The translations under genes were made by a program, and so were the position numbers. A stretch of DNA of 21,933 nt, taken from positions 1 through 21,933 of the IMG/VR virus record IMGVR_UViG_3300047382_000059, one strand, 5' to 3'. Below, one piece after another: positions 15,001-20,479 of this stretch. The notes beneath the pieces were generated by a model. The model was not told the DNA's origin, made no database searches, and worked only from the letters and a program-made list of their open reading frames with translations. Source of the DNA: a virus. Every line of letters starts with the position of its first letter. Positions within the stretch are counted from its first letter, which is position 1.

Positions 15001-16274
15001 TCAAACCCAATAGATTTCGCGTTTAGACCAAACCCTGCACCATAGTCTAAAGACTTACCAGTAGCGCCCTGATCTGTTAGATACTTATCTGCTGCCTTAG
15101 CTGTTGGCACTGTATTGGCACGCTGTGTAGTTTGCGCTAACTTAGGTATGATTGCTGATTCTGCTTCTTCTGGGTTTAAAAAGTTAATAGCCGTCAATCC
15201 AGCCCCTGCTAACACAGGAAGCAATCCTAAATTAGCAAAGCCACCTTGTTTCTTGCTTACATTAAATCCACGATCTTCTAAACTACGCAATAAAGGCTCG
15301 TCAATTAAACCGCCATAGTAGTTAACTTCCATAGAGCGTCTAGGCGCTGTCTTTGTGCTAAGAAAGTCTTTGCCTTGCGGGTCTTCAACAAACGATCCAT
15401 CTGCTCTTCTAGCCCTAGCATATCTATTAGGGTTTAGGTCGATAGCTGTTACATCAGTATCTAGTGTACCCATGTACTTACCAGCTAATGCTGATGGGTA
15501 TGTAGGATTGCCAGCACCAGCCAAAGCATCCACAGATGTGTCTATAAGACCTACGTTTTTGAATCCCATTACTGGCTGGCTTAACTGGCTTTGGTCTGCA
15601 ATGGCTACCCGCGTTTGGGGTAAGGTTATGCCGCCTACATTCCTAAACTTCGTGTCCATATCACGCTGTACAATCTTGCGCGACTTGTCAGGTAATGCGT
15701 CAAACTGTGCGCCACTTTCAGGGTTATCAATGCCCTTCCAGTTGGGTACGTGTAGCTTCATATAGCCATCTACTTCATTTTTAAAAGTCTTAGGCATATT
15801 CTCTGAAGCGTAACTAAACATTGTTTTGCCTGTCATACCTGCAAAGTCAGAGCCAGTAGGCGACATAGTCCACGGCATCAATACTGGCTGCTTACCATAC
15901 TCGGTCTCTAACTCTCTGGCAGCTTGCACCATCTTTGGAACAACACCTTCCCCAGAAGCCCATAGATTAGGGTTCTCAGTGAAGTCTCTCATGAAGTCTT
16001 GCCCACCTGTTAGGTTTACAGGGTAAGCTAATGATTTGTCGCCAACACCAACTAATTGACCGCCAGCAGCAGTTCTATCTGACATTGTTGTTAGATATGG
16101 AAAGCCCTCTAGCTCAGAAAGGCTAAGTGGCTTCATTGGGATTGTTTCTCTGCCTTGAACGACAGGAGTAGCTAAAGGCGCGTCACTTACACGATCAGGG
16201 TTTTTAAATCTTGGGTCAAATTCTTCTGGATCAAGTATTCTACCAAGTATACCTATGACATCGTCTTTTAGCAT
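12066..16274 (-). CDS. Giant phage polyvalent protein with methyltransferase-like domain
   Basis: A 1402-residue multi-domain protein, probably packaged and ejected with the DNA. Residues 55-335 are a first domain (AGGQLVGVGDKSLAYPVNLT, then FMRDF, WASGEG, TMFSYASENMP) of a kind I see in other phage giants but cannot name. Residues 351-374 are a hydrophobic linker ending PEEAESA. Residues 390-560 look like a class I methyltransferase. Residues 565-587 are a second hydrophobic linker ending EEAEAAG. Residues 600-810 are charged and helical. Residues 810-1165 form the well-known polyvalent-protein domain (SSHFTDPNAIGHVRTTDR, EEVQSDW, ISWK, YYNKTLRKHLEQIGKQYGV, then DEMKADVKKNGLKMFS). The C-terminus has Ala/Leu-rich segments (1230-1256, 1361-1383). 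AGGGGTG precedes the ATG. It lies directly after terL. Confidence 0.85.
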   Translation of the reverse strand: MLKDDVIGILGRILDPEEFDPRFKNPDRVSDAPLATPVVQGRETIPMKPLSLSELEGFPYLTTMSDRTAAGGQLVGVGDKSLAYPVNLTGGQDFMRDFTENPNLWASGEGVVPKMVQAARELETEYGKQPVLMPWTMSPTGSDFAGMTGKTMFSYASENMPKTFKNEVDGYMKLHVPNWKGIDNPESGAQFDALPDKSRKIVQRDMDTKFRNVGGITLPQTRVAIADQSQLSQPVMGFKNVGLIDTSVDALAGAGNPTYPSALAGKYMGTLDTDVTAIDLNPNRYARARRADGSFVEDPQGKDFLSTKTAPRRSMEVNYYGGLIDEPLLRSLEDRGFNVSKKQGGFANLGLLPVLAGAGLTAINFLNPEEAESAIIPKLAQTTQRANTVPTAKAADKYLTDQGATGKSLDYGAGFGLNAKSIGFDDTFEPFADDTFKPTYSSAADIPENTYGKVISTNVLNVLPPDARTAAVQNIGSILEPNGMAVIQTRSASAVNELKKSKTAIPQDEPASFLTSKGSYQKGFTRDELQNEVQGILGDNFEVTKIPSKDIPNGSAISVKKLRGVALPTAVAATGLLGGQEEAEAAGLVAAVPSIARKMLDDPNAPKKNTPQGWANYLKNNGAKPNEIEKYNLDLIDSKRPLDKEEVSQYLLDNEYKFDRSLYTEQPNQTDVDLMREQYKDYFDERMSTYGATTADVNEEIGGLLDEKQPNFRTDRSDGDITNYRNQVLTDPSGEQIDQYISMNTQRSTQLSGELIELNNAIDNESFILDNVDGNLVKVPMEEMIARRTKLQTDKARLELLRNQAENRLFVESSHFTDPNAIGHVRTTDRVNTFDPRTGKKTEYRLMEEVQSDWVQRAENPDYGVKDVEAMDNLYDAMYESKVNQYKAMANASPDEKEGIFNAYLAEQADISRRLDSMNRSDEGLALVPQPPVAKPHIPLVNQTIIDAVDDNMDGVGIVTGDTQLAAKDQFQFINDISWKTVKSDGDAAEILFDFSGITNRQGDVGTVHQQLSMDIEKDMEAFRTMMPKGAADKIIDEVKAAVAKGDDSGVMSNFNTQVEGKKLRPYYNKTLRKHLEQIGKQYGVKVERRNNTDEYSIDDLDDGYYAVVRDGDVLEEFDDIDEAKQYLATQQMGADDHFYLPFTDEMKADVKKNGLKMFSTIGLTPVAIDAMRSNVNAEDERMRVVYDDTDTQREENRAAIEDMLARDAKTRKREELGDTLTGLLDAPRTALSLAGDAVTGLVSDAATIPSLFVSAYEKATPTEADAGMGQRYGDKMKQLAELGMSLSPMGLMNFGKGDTRKEELIKGQIGENVTSAVQAAAPYLRDAYTHEGLLGAPSIQDMVQATQQGYQSLPEGYLKDNALPAAGLSALGVLGMYDVLGLRRKAAQAAQQNMMPQGLLN
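12780..13847 (-). other. Polyvalent-protein domain with EVQSDW motif
   Basis: Codons 810-1165 of the giant gene. Markers in order are HFTDPNAIGHVR (815-826), LMEEVQSDW (846-854), GVGIVTGDTQLAAKD (955-969), ISWK (977-980), a Gly/Lys-rich segment leading to LRPYYNKTLRKHLEQIGKQY (1064-1083), and a closing DEMKADVKKNGLKMFS (1145-1160). In other phages the equivalents read HxxxPNVLAHVR, EEIQSDWHQ, YD-LP-KK-G and TPEMRxxVxxGxPLF. Its biochemical function is not established. A short insertion, GYYAVVRDGDVLEEFDDIDE, lies at 1104-1123. Confidence 0.7.
14595..15107 (-). other. Class I SAM-methyltransferase-like domain in the giant protein
   Basis: Codons 390-560. A helix (TAKAADKYLTDQGATGK) precedes SLDYGAGFGLNAK (408-420), a typical motif I Gly loop after an acidic strand end. 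KVISTNVLNVLPP (453-465) resembles the NxVLNVI motif IV of phage-associated and phosphorothioation-associated putative methyltransferases. It is followed by AVQNIGSILEPNGMAVIQTR, the usual helix and strand five. The end GFTRDELQNEVQGILGDNFE resembles the C-terminal part of such folds. The region between motif I and IV is short, and the acidic SAM-ribose contact is not certain. DNA or another nucleic acid is the likely substrate, by inference. Confidence 0.65.
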
Positions 16275-16301
16275 GAAAACACCCCTGTTAATTAACGGCT
16301 G

Positions 16302-16307
16302 ATTATA
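16302..16307 (-). promoter_or_regulatory. TATAATC promoter-like box before the polyvalent gene
   Basis: The minus strand reads TTTAAAAGTGG-TATAATC-AGCCG in the 39-base gap after terL. The flanks closely resemble the box at 2552 (CTTAAAAAATGG-TATAATC-AG), including the A-run and GG before the hexamer. The predicted leader of about 20 bases contains the AGGGGTG ribosome site. Confidence 0.55.
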
Positions 16308-16313
16308 CCACTT

Positions 16314-17600
16314 TTAAACGATTCCTTGAAGGTTTCGTCTAATAGGTTCACCCCAGTTGGTTGTCTCCTTGTAACCTATGGCTAGATACCTCATTGCATC
16401 AGCACAGTGGCTTGTCCAGTCGTGTAATGGTCTGCTGCGCCATGTCATGCCTTTCTCATCGTATTCACGCCTATATTGACGTAAAGCATCGACACCTCGC
16501 TCACACTTGTCCTTGTCGAACCAGCAGCGTGGTATCAATGACCTGACAGCCTGTATACCATCATCAACATTAAGCTGCGGGGCAATATGTACTGGCCTCA
16601 CCCCCAAACCATCTAATGTCTCTAAGCGTGATCTACCAGTGCCTAGCTCCCTGACCCTTACATCATGTGGCAGTATGTGCTGGTCGTATACGTAGCCCTT
16701 CTCACCTAATACCCTAGCGTAATGGTCTAGACCTACACCGCTGCTTTCATAGTAGTCTATAAGGCGCACCTCAGCCCCTACCATCTGTGCAAACCAGATA
16801 GAGGTACTATCGCCTACCCCTAAATCCCAAGCCGTTACAACGCCAAGAGATCGGTCATACGGCACATTGGTAATACGCTCATTATGTGTAGCTTCACGCA
16901 TCTCTACAGCAAAGTATGCACCCTCTGCATGGATGAGCATCTGCCCTTCCCAGATATGGTCATACAGGTCTGGTCTGTTCTTTTTGTCTTCTAGGCGCTC
17001 ATTCTCTAGCACCTTCGGGAAGAAAGGATTGTCACGCCAGTTAATCTCAGCGATCTTCATATCAGTTGGTGGATGAACCCTGAACCGTCTGTGCGTAGCT
17101 GAGTGCTTTGTCTCTGGATTCCACGTAACCCATATCTCAGAGTCGTCTTCACGTACAGTTGGTATTAGCTTCTGCCATGCACTATCGGACACACCTTCTG
17201 CTTCGTCTACCCAGCATAGGATGATACGTGCTTTAGATTTGATTGAGTCTAGGTTGCGTCTAAGGCCAGCGAACACGTAATTGATTCTACCGTCTTTAGA
17301 GCGTATGTACTTCTCACCTAGCTCATAGTAGTCAGAAAGGAATTTAACGCCTCTAATGGCGCTTTTGACCTCTTCTAAGGATGATTCATCAAGTGAGTTA
17401 AGGTGTTCCCTTGCACAGAGTATCTGACCCTGCTTTCCTTCCATACCCCATTGGTAACCACGTACTGCTGTCATCAATGCGAATGATCGTGTCTTAGCTG
17501 ACCCTCGACCACCATATGCACATCGGTATCTGGCTTCACCCTCAAACAGATCAACAATCTTAGGTGGTAGATTAATCTCTACTGTATCAGTCTGACTCAT
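16314..17600 (-). CDS. terL: Terminase large subunit
   Basis: The packaging motor ATPase and nuclease, 428 residues, close to the usual length. The ATPase part has Walker A at residues 30-37 (GGRGSAKT), the coupled Q-motif-like region upstream, and Walker B at 127-133 (ILCWVDE with catalytic Glu133), followed by a WNP motif (160-162). The nuclease part has TAWDLGVGDST with Asp259, HDVR at 312-315, and a C-terminal DWTSHCADAMRYL with Asp394 and Asp401, as in Terminase_3/6 nucleases. The protein uses concatemeric phage DNA and the portal. The gene overlaps terS by 14 bases and lacks a strong ribosome site (GGTAG at best), suggesting coupled translation. It ends 7 bases before the next TATAATC box. 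Confidence 0.97.
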   Translation of the reverse strand: MSQTDTVEINLPPKIVDLFEGEARYRCAYGGRGSAKTRSFALMTAVRGYQWGMEGKQGQILCAREHLNSLDESSLEEVKSAIRGVKFLSDYYELGEKYIRSKDGRINYVFAGLRRNLDSIKSKARIILCWVDEAEGVSDSAWQKLIPTVREDDSEIWVTWNPETKHSATHRRFRVHPPTDMKIAEINWRDNPFFPKVLENERLEDKKNRPDLYDHIWEGQMLIHAEGAYFAVEMREATHNERITNVPYDRSLGVVTAWDLGVGDSTSIWFAQMVGAEVRLIDYYESSGVGLDHYARVLGEKGYVYDQHILPHDVRVRELGTGRSRLETLDGLGVRPVHIAPQLNVDDGIQAVRSLIPRCWFDKDKCERGVDALRQYRREYDEKGMTWRSRPLHDWTSHCADAMRYLAIGYKETTNWGEPIRRNLQGIV

Positions 17601-18003
17601 TAGACTGCGCTACCAGTTTAATAACTGTCGGCTTAAACGTGTCGTCTGAAGATGTATGGTCTATCTGCTGCTTATCACCATACTTACGTGGTGACATTCT
17701 AGCTACCTTCCACTTGCGTGAATCTATCTGTAACTTAGCCCTAGCTAGCTCACTTGCTTCTGCTGCTTCTGACAGCTCATCAGCTATATCTACAATCTGA
17801 TCTGCGTAGTAATCAGCCTGACAATCCCTTGCGCGCGCGTACTGCTCCGAAAAGGTCACTTTGTCACTATCAGTAAGCCACTTCATCAACGTACTCATAG
17901 CAGGCATAGCATCATCCCTACAGATTTGTCTTGCACTCTCACCAGCTGCTAAACGTCTGCAAATGTCATCGCCTAAGTCAGTTGTGTATTTACTAGGTCT
18001 CAT
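17587..18003 (-). CDS. terS: Terminase small subunit (Sf6-type)
   Basis: DNA-recognition subunit of the packaging terminase, 138 residues. Residues 20-42 (AGESARQICRDDAMPAMSTL, then MKWL) form the helix-turn-helix that binds the packaging site. Residues 50-90 are the oligomerisation helices (FSEQYARARDCQADYYADQI). The signature KLQIDSRKWKVARMSPRKYG follows at 90-109, typical of Sf6-like small subunits. The tail is acidic/polar and contains DDTFKPT, a string also present in the giant protein. The start overlaps the stop of a 55-codon ORF (ATGA), and the end overlaps terL. Length and gene order fit the family. Confidence 0.93.
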   Translation of the reverse strand: MRPSKYTTDLGDDICRRLAAGESARQICRDDAMPAMSTLMKWLTDSDKVTFSEQYARARDCQADYYADQIVDIADELSEAAEASELARAKLQIDSRKWKVARMSPRKYGDKQQIDHTSSDDTFKPTVIKLVAQSNESD

Positions 18004-18167
18004 AGGTTTACGTCATACTCTTCATAGGTTGTTTCTAGCCGTTGTTTAGCTAAGTATACCACCTCATCCAGTAAGGTTGCATCCCGATCTGAGATAGCCT
18101 GAGCAAAGTCGTTAATCAACTCTAGGTCGGCTTCATGAATGTCATCGTCAATAGTAACTCTAATCAT
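18000..18167 (-). CDS. Small acidic hypothetical protein (55 residues) before terS
   Basis: Short ORF beginning MIRVTIDDDIHEADLELIND and ending TTYEEYDVNL. It is soluble, strongly acidic and probably helical after a first beta strand. Support comes from its fit: it begins 15 bases after the DUF3310 gene, and its TGA overlaps the terS ATG (ATGA), the same coupling used elsewhere in the window. It has no Shine-Dalgarno. A TATAAT box ends 7 bases before the ATG, so it could be read from a leaderless transcript. The function is unknown. The acidic strand-helix pattern is compatible with a small partner of terminase or a DNA-mimic-like protein, but nothing in it proves this. Confidence 0.65.
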   Translation of the reverse strand: MIRVTIDDDIHEADLELINDFAQAISDRDATLLDEVVYLAKQRLETTYEEYDVNL

Positions 18168-18174
18168 AAGCCCG

Positions 18175-18180
18175 ATTATA
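18175..18180 (-). promoter_or_regulatory. TATAATC promoter-like box before the terminase genes
   Basis: The minus strand reads ACAAAATAGGG-TATAATC-GGGCTT-ATG. The box lies between the DUF3310 stop and the 55-codon ORF. Only 7 bases separate it from the ATG, so transcription would start on the A of the start codon. No -35 is visible. Confidence 0.5.
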
Positions 18181-18182
18181 CC

Positions 18183-18392
18183 CTATTTTGTACCGTACTC
18201 TAACTCCAACAGTAACTCACAGTAGTGGATAATCTTCTTGATATCCTCAGCACCGTTCTTGTTTCTGTGGCGTGTTGCGTACTTGATTATGTTGCCTTCA
18301 ATGTATGGCAGCTTGTTTTTAGTTATGTATTCAATAGGTTGGATAGGCATAACGTAATGCTTACCCCCCTCTTGTTTCTTTAATGCACTCAT
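18183..18392 (-). CDS. DUF3310 family protein
   Basis: A 69-residue protein matching the DUF3310 pattern over almost its full length. It has GGKHYVMPIQPIEYI at residues 9-23, a helix with NKLPYIEGNIIKYATRHRNK (26-45) and a final GAEDIKKIIHYCELLLELE. In this family the GxHY and (F/Y)xxGNxIKYxxRxxxKxG residues are conserved; the same domain occurs in T7 gp1.7, a nucleotide kinase. This short version contains only the domain, so kinase activity is not implied. Nucleotide metabolism is a plausible area. It overlaps the phosphoesterase stop (TAATG) and is followed by a TATAATC box. Confidence 0.88.
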   Translation of the reverse strand: MSALKKQEGGKHYVMPIQPIEYITKNKLPYIEGNIIKYATRHRNKNGAEDIKKIIHYCELLLELEYGTK

Positions 18393-19201
18393 TACTTACC
18401 CTCATACTTGTTGCGTAAGTATTTAATAGACACTGGAAGCTCATCACAGTTACCGCCAACTACTTCATTAAGCATCCATATACCACGCCATGAACCATTA
18501 GTCTGTGGGGTTAAATAATCTTCATCATGTTGATAATAGATGCCAGCAAACAAACCCAACATATTGTGACCATCTGCCCTACGCCCATAAGCTATATCAC
18601 GGTCTTGCACATGACCCATCACACATGATTGAAACTGTGTAGCTAACAGTCGTTTAGCGTTTGCCACAGGGCGACCCATGATTCCACTAGTGAAGTAATG
18701 GCTATAACAAATACCATCTATAACAACTACCTCTAGGAAGTCATACACCTCGAACCCAAGCTCGTTGAGCTTCAGGTCGTCATAGCTTATTAGCCCTTCT
18801 AACTTTGCATCTGATTCGATAGCGCGCTCTATACGCTGCTCATGGTTGCCTATAGTGAACACTAGGCGTGGATTCCATTGTTTCTTCTTATTGGATATAA
18901 GACGTTTCTGCTCGTCTCTGATTGGCTTTAAGAATACTTCCATTGCATCTAAGCCAGCTTTGATGTCGTCTTTGTACCTACGACCCTCAAATGATTTCTT
19001 GCCTACATCCCAGTTTGATAGGCTAGGCATATCCCAGTGATCGCCTATGTGAATGATTACATCTGGTTTCTTCTCTGCTGCATACAAACCAGCCCACCGC
19101 AAATGTTCAGTAGGCTGATTTGGTTTTACCTGCGTATCTGGTATTATTAAGTGCCTTGATGTCTCTTTAAATGCTGTTTGCGTTCTACCAAGTTCTGTCA
19201 T
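18392..19201 (-). CDS. Calcineurin-like metallophosphoesterase
   Basis: A 269-residue protein with the metallophosphatase motifs in order: IIPDTQ (19-24), HIGDHWD (51-57), TIGNHEQR (116-123), YSHYF with His168, and MGHVQD (195-200). These bind two metal ions and activate water to cut phosphate esters. The first motif is Asp-x-Gln where the classical one is Asp-x-His, so one metal ligand may be changed; related phage proteins also show a DTQ form. The substrate may be nucleic acid or nucleotides and cannot be read from the sequence. It has its own leader with GAGGTAAGCT before the ATG and a TATACT box upstream, so it may begin a unit with the DUF3310 gene. Confidence 0.9.
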   Translation of the reverse strand: MTELGRTQTAFKETSRHLIIPDTQVKPNQPTEHLRWAGLYAAEKKPDVIIHIGDHWDMPSLSNWDVGKKSFEGRRYKDDIKAGLDAMEVFLKPIRDEQKRLISNKKKQWNPRLVFTIGNHEQRIERAIESDAKLEGLISYDDLKLNELGFEVYDFLEVVVIDGICYSHYFTSGIMGRPVANAKRLLATQFQSCVMGHVQDRDIAYGRRADGHNMLGLFAGIYYQHDEDYLTPQTNGSWRGIWMLNEVVGGNCDELPVSIKYLRNKYEGK

Positions 19202-19227
19202 AGCTTACCTCGCCAAGTCTCAGAACC

Positions 19228-19233
19228 AGTATA
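19228..19233 (-). promoter_or_regulatory. TATACT promoter-like box before the phosphoesterase gene
   Basis: The minus strand reads AAATAGGTG-TATACT-GGTTC, three bases after the stop of the preceding gene and 26 bases before the phosphoesterase ATG. It is a one-mismatch -10 hexamer with a TG dinucleotide directly before it, but no convincing -35. It occupies the only gap in this stretch. Confidence 0.4.
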
Positions 19234-19236
19234 CAC

Positions 19237-19452
19237 CTATTTATTTAATATCAAATTAATCTCGACAGCCTGCTCTTCCGTAACCCATACTCGCATTTCT
19301 TTTAAGCCTTCGCTTTTTCTTCTGCTTCTCATCTCACGCATTAGCTGAGCTTTTGGTTTCGGCTCAGACTTTTTGTTGAAGATGGCATCGAAGTTATCCT
19401 CATAAGATTTGCGATCTGGGATAGGTCTTGGCGCTGATCCTTTACCTGACAT
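19237..19452 (-). CDS. Small phage protein with GKGS motif and possible ribbon-helix-helix end
   Basis: A 71-residue protein when begun at the ATG at 19452 (MSGKGSAPRPIPDRKSYEDN), which has GGAG seven bases upstream. An ATG two codons earlier lacks proper spacing. The N-terminal GKGSAPRPxPDxxxYExNFDxIF pattern is widespread in small uncharacterised phage proteins. The middle is basic (RREMRSRRK-like, KAQLMREMRSRRKSEG). The end GLKEMRVWVTEEQAVEINLI has the strand-helix pattern of a ribbon-helix-helix DNA-binding segment, though the second helix is short or missing. A DNA-binding role is possible but not shown. It overlaps the winged-helix gene by 11 bases, so the two are probably translated together. 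Confidence 0.75.
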   Translation of the reverse strand: MSGKGSAPRPIPDRKSYEDNFDAIFNKKSEPKPKAQLMREMRSRRKSEGLKEMRVWVTEEQAVEINLILNK

Positions 19453-19663
19453 TGTCATTCTCCATAAAGTATTCAGATACGCTGCACTGCTCGTTGTATC
19501 TGTTGGTTACTTTAATTCGTTTGCTTTTAACATCATGCCCCTCTTCCTTCAGTTCGTAAATTCTAGCTGCTACCTGTGTGATACCCAGCTCATTAAACGC
19601 ATTTAGGCACGTTAGTTTCTTGCCTTCCTGCAAATACTCTAAAACTCTTTCTTGCTGTGTCAT
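19442..19663 (-). CDS. Winged helix-turn-helix protein (HTH_39-like)
   Basis: A 73-residue protein. Residues 3-47 (QQERVLEYLQEGKKLTCLNA, then FNELGITQVAARIYELKEEG) give the three-helix pattern VLxYLxxGxxLTxxxAxxxxGIxxxxARIxELxxxG. A wing strand follows at 48-53 (DVKSKRIKV). This matches the small phage helix-turn-helix domain of the HTH_39 type. It probably binds DNA, as a local regulator or recombination/replication accessory. AGGAG lies 7 bases before the ATG. It is the only clear DNA-binding regulator candidate in the window, so it is a possible ligand of the palindromes at 20912-20934. That link is inference. Confidence 0.8.
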   Translation of the reverse strand: MTQQERVLEYLQEGKKLTCLNAFNELGITQVAARIYELKEEGHDVKSKRIKVTNRYNEQCSVSEYFMENDNVR

Positions 19664-19672
19664 AACCTTCTC

Positions 19673-20134
19673 CTAGTGAACGGATTTGTGAAACTCATTA
19701 AGGATTTCATCTTCAAGCCTTTTCTCCAGATAGAGATAGATAGAATCTCTAAACGCCTCTGCCAGAGTATAGACCTTACCAAAACATACCTTTTTATTGC
19801 CAACGTACTCTTTAAAGTTCGGCACTGCTAGGCACTCATAAAACATCTCAGGGTTGTCCTTCTCACTGTACCCCTCATCGGCAGCGTAACTGTCACGACT
19901 GCCAGCCATTGCAGTATCGAACATCTCATCAGTACCATCTGCGTACAGAATCTCCAGCAGCATATCAACATCATACTGGGCGCACTCAGGAAACATATCG
20001 TGCAACCACGTTTTATGCTCCTTGAGCCATGTGTAACACGCTACATCCTTAAGCGTGTCTTCCAATTCAGCCATGCAGCCATCCCAGTTGTCGTCTAGCT
20101 GCACTATCAAATCCCCAAAAATTTGCGTCTTCAT
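19673..20134 (-). CDS. Acidic hypothetical protein (153 residues)
   Basis: A soluble protein read here from the ATG at 20134 (MKTQIFGDLIVQLDDNWDGC), which overlaps the upstream stop as TAATG and has GGAG just upstream. An in-frame ATG four codons earlier lacks a ribosome site. After a first strand the protein is mostly helical and acidic (MAELEDTLKDVACYTWLKEH, MLLEILYADGTDEMFDTAMA). A conserved-looking aromatic segment (EMFYECLAVPNFKEYVGNKK) and a C-terminal helix (YLYLEKRLEDEILNEFHKSV) follow. It has five Cys, but none in a zinc-binding arrangement. No family is recognised. The high acidity and early-region location would suit an inhibitor of a host factor, but this is speculation. Confidence 0.75.
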   Translation of the reverse strand: MKTQIFGDLIVQLDDNWDGCMAELEDTLKDVACYTWLKEHKTWLHDMFPECAQYDVDMLLEILYADGTDEMFDTAMAGSRDSYAADEGYSEKDNPEMFYECLAVPNFKEYVGNKKVCFGKVYTLAEAFRDSIYLYLEKRLEDEILNEFHKSVH

Positions 20135-20415
20135 TACAGTCTCCATAGCATCAATGTGCCTGCGTCATATGGCTCACAGTAAAAGCCATGCTTATCTGCC
20201 ATTGCCTCTACACCTTCATGGTACTGGCTGCCAGTCATGCTCCAGTAGTCAAAGTAAGGCAGCCCATCTTTGTCTAAATCCTCGCTGCCCTTTAACCAGA
20301 TACCGTCTTGCTCGACCTTATCTTCACCAGTAAATTCATTGTAGGGAACAGCGCCAATGTTCGGAAACGCTGCGTTTAGTTTTTTGCAAAGAGTGGTTGC
20401 TCTTGTCTTTTTCAT
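20134..20415 (-). CDS. Small hypothetical phage protein (93 residues)
   Basis: A soluble protein starting MKKTRATTLCKKLNAAFPNI, with the conserved-looking elements GLPYFDYWSM (51-60), YHEGVEAMADKHGFYCEPYD (65-84) and a last strand GTLMLWRL. The order FDYW, GV helix, HGxYxExYDxGTxML is familiar from uncharacterised small proteins of cyanophages and other marine phages. No function is known. Its leader contains AACGAGGAAATAAAA before the ATG, almost the same as the leaders of the 129-residue gene and ssb. A TATAATC box sits 25 bases before the ATG, directly after a terminator. Confidence 0.8.
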   Translation of the reverse strand: MKKTRATTLCKKLNAAFPNIGAVPYNEFTGEDKVEQDGIWLKGSEDLDKDGLPYFDYWSMTGSQYHEGVEAMADKHGFYCEPYDAGTLMLWRL

Positions 20416-20440
20416 TTTTATTTCCTCGTTTGTGTGAATG

Positions 20441-20446
20441 ATTATA
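20441..20446 (-). promoter_or_regulatory. TATAATC box fused to the end of a terminator
   Basis: The minus strand reads GGTGGCTTTAT-TATAATC-ATTCACACAAACGAGG. The -10 hexamer follows the hairpin of the preceding gene's terminator by four bases, and the hairpin occupies the place where a -35 would be. The leader then has the shared ACGAGGAAAT ribosome site of the 93-residue gene. Confidence 0.5.
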
Positions 20447-20471
20447 ATAAAGCCACCTCAGTGAAGTGGCT
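20447..20471 (-). terminator. Hairpin terminator after the 129-residue gene
   Basis: The minus strand reads AGCCACTTC-ACT-GAGGTGGCT followed by TTAT. The stem has nine pairs including one T-G pair, with a three-base loop, starting 9 bases after the stop codon. The T-tract (TTTATTAT) is interrupted, so termination may be partial. Confidence 0.7.
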
Positions 20472-20479
20472 CGATATAA

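Noticed and set aside
20135-20146. ATG four codons upstream for the 153-residue protein
   Set aside because: No ribosome site precedes it, whereas the ATG at 20134 overlaps the previous stop as TAATG behind GGAG.
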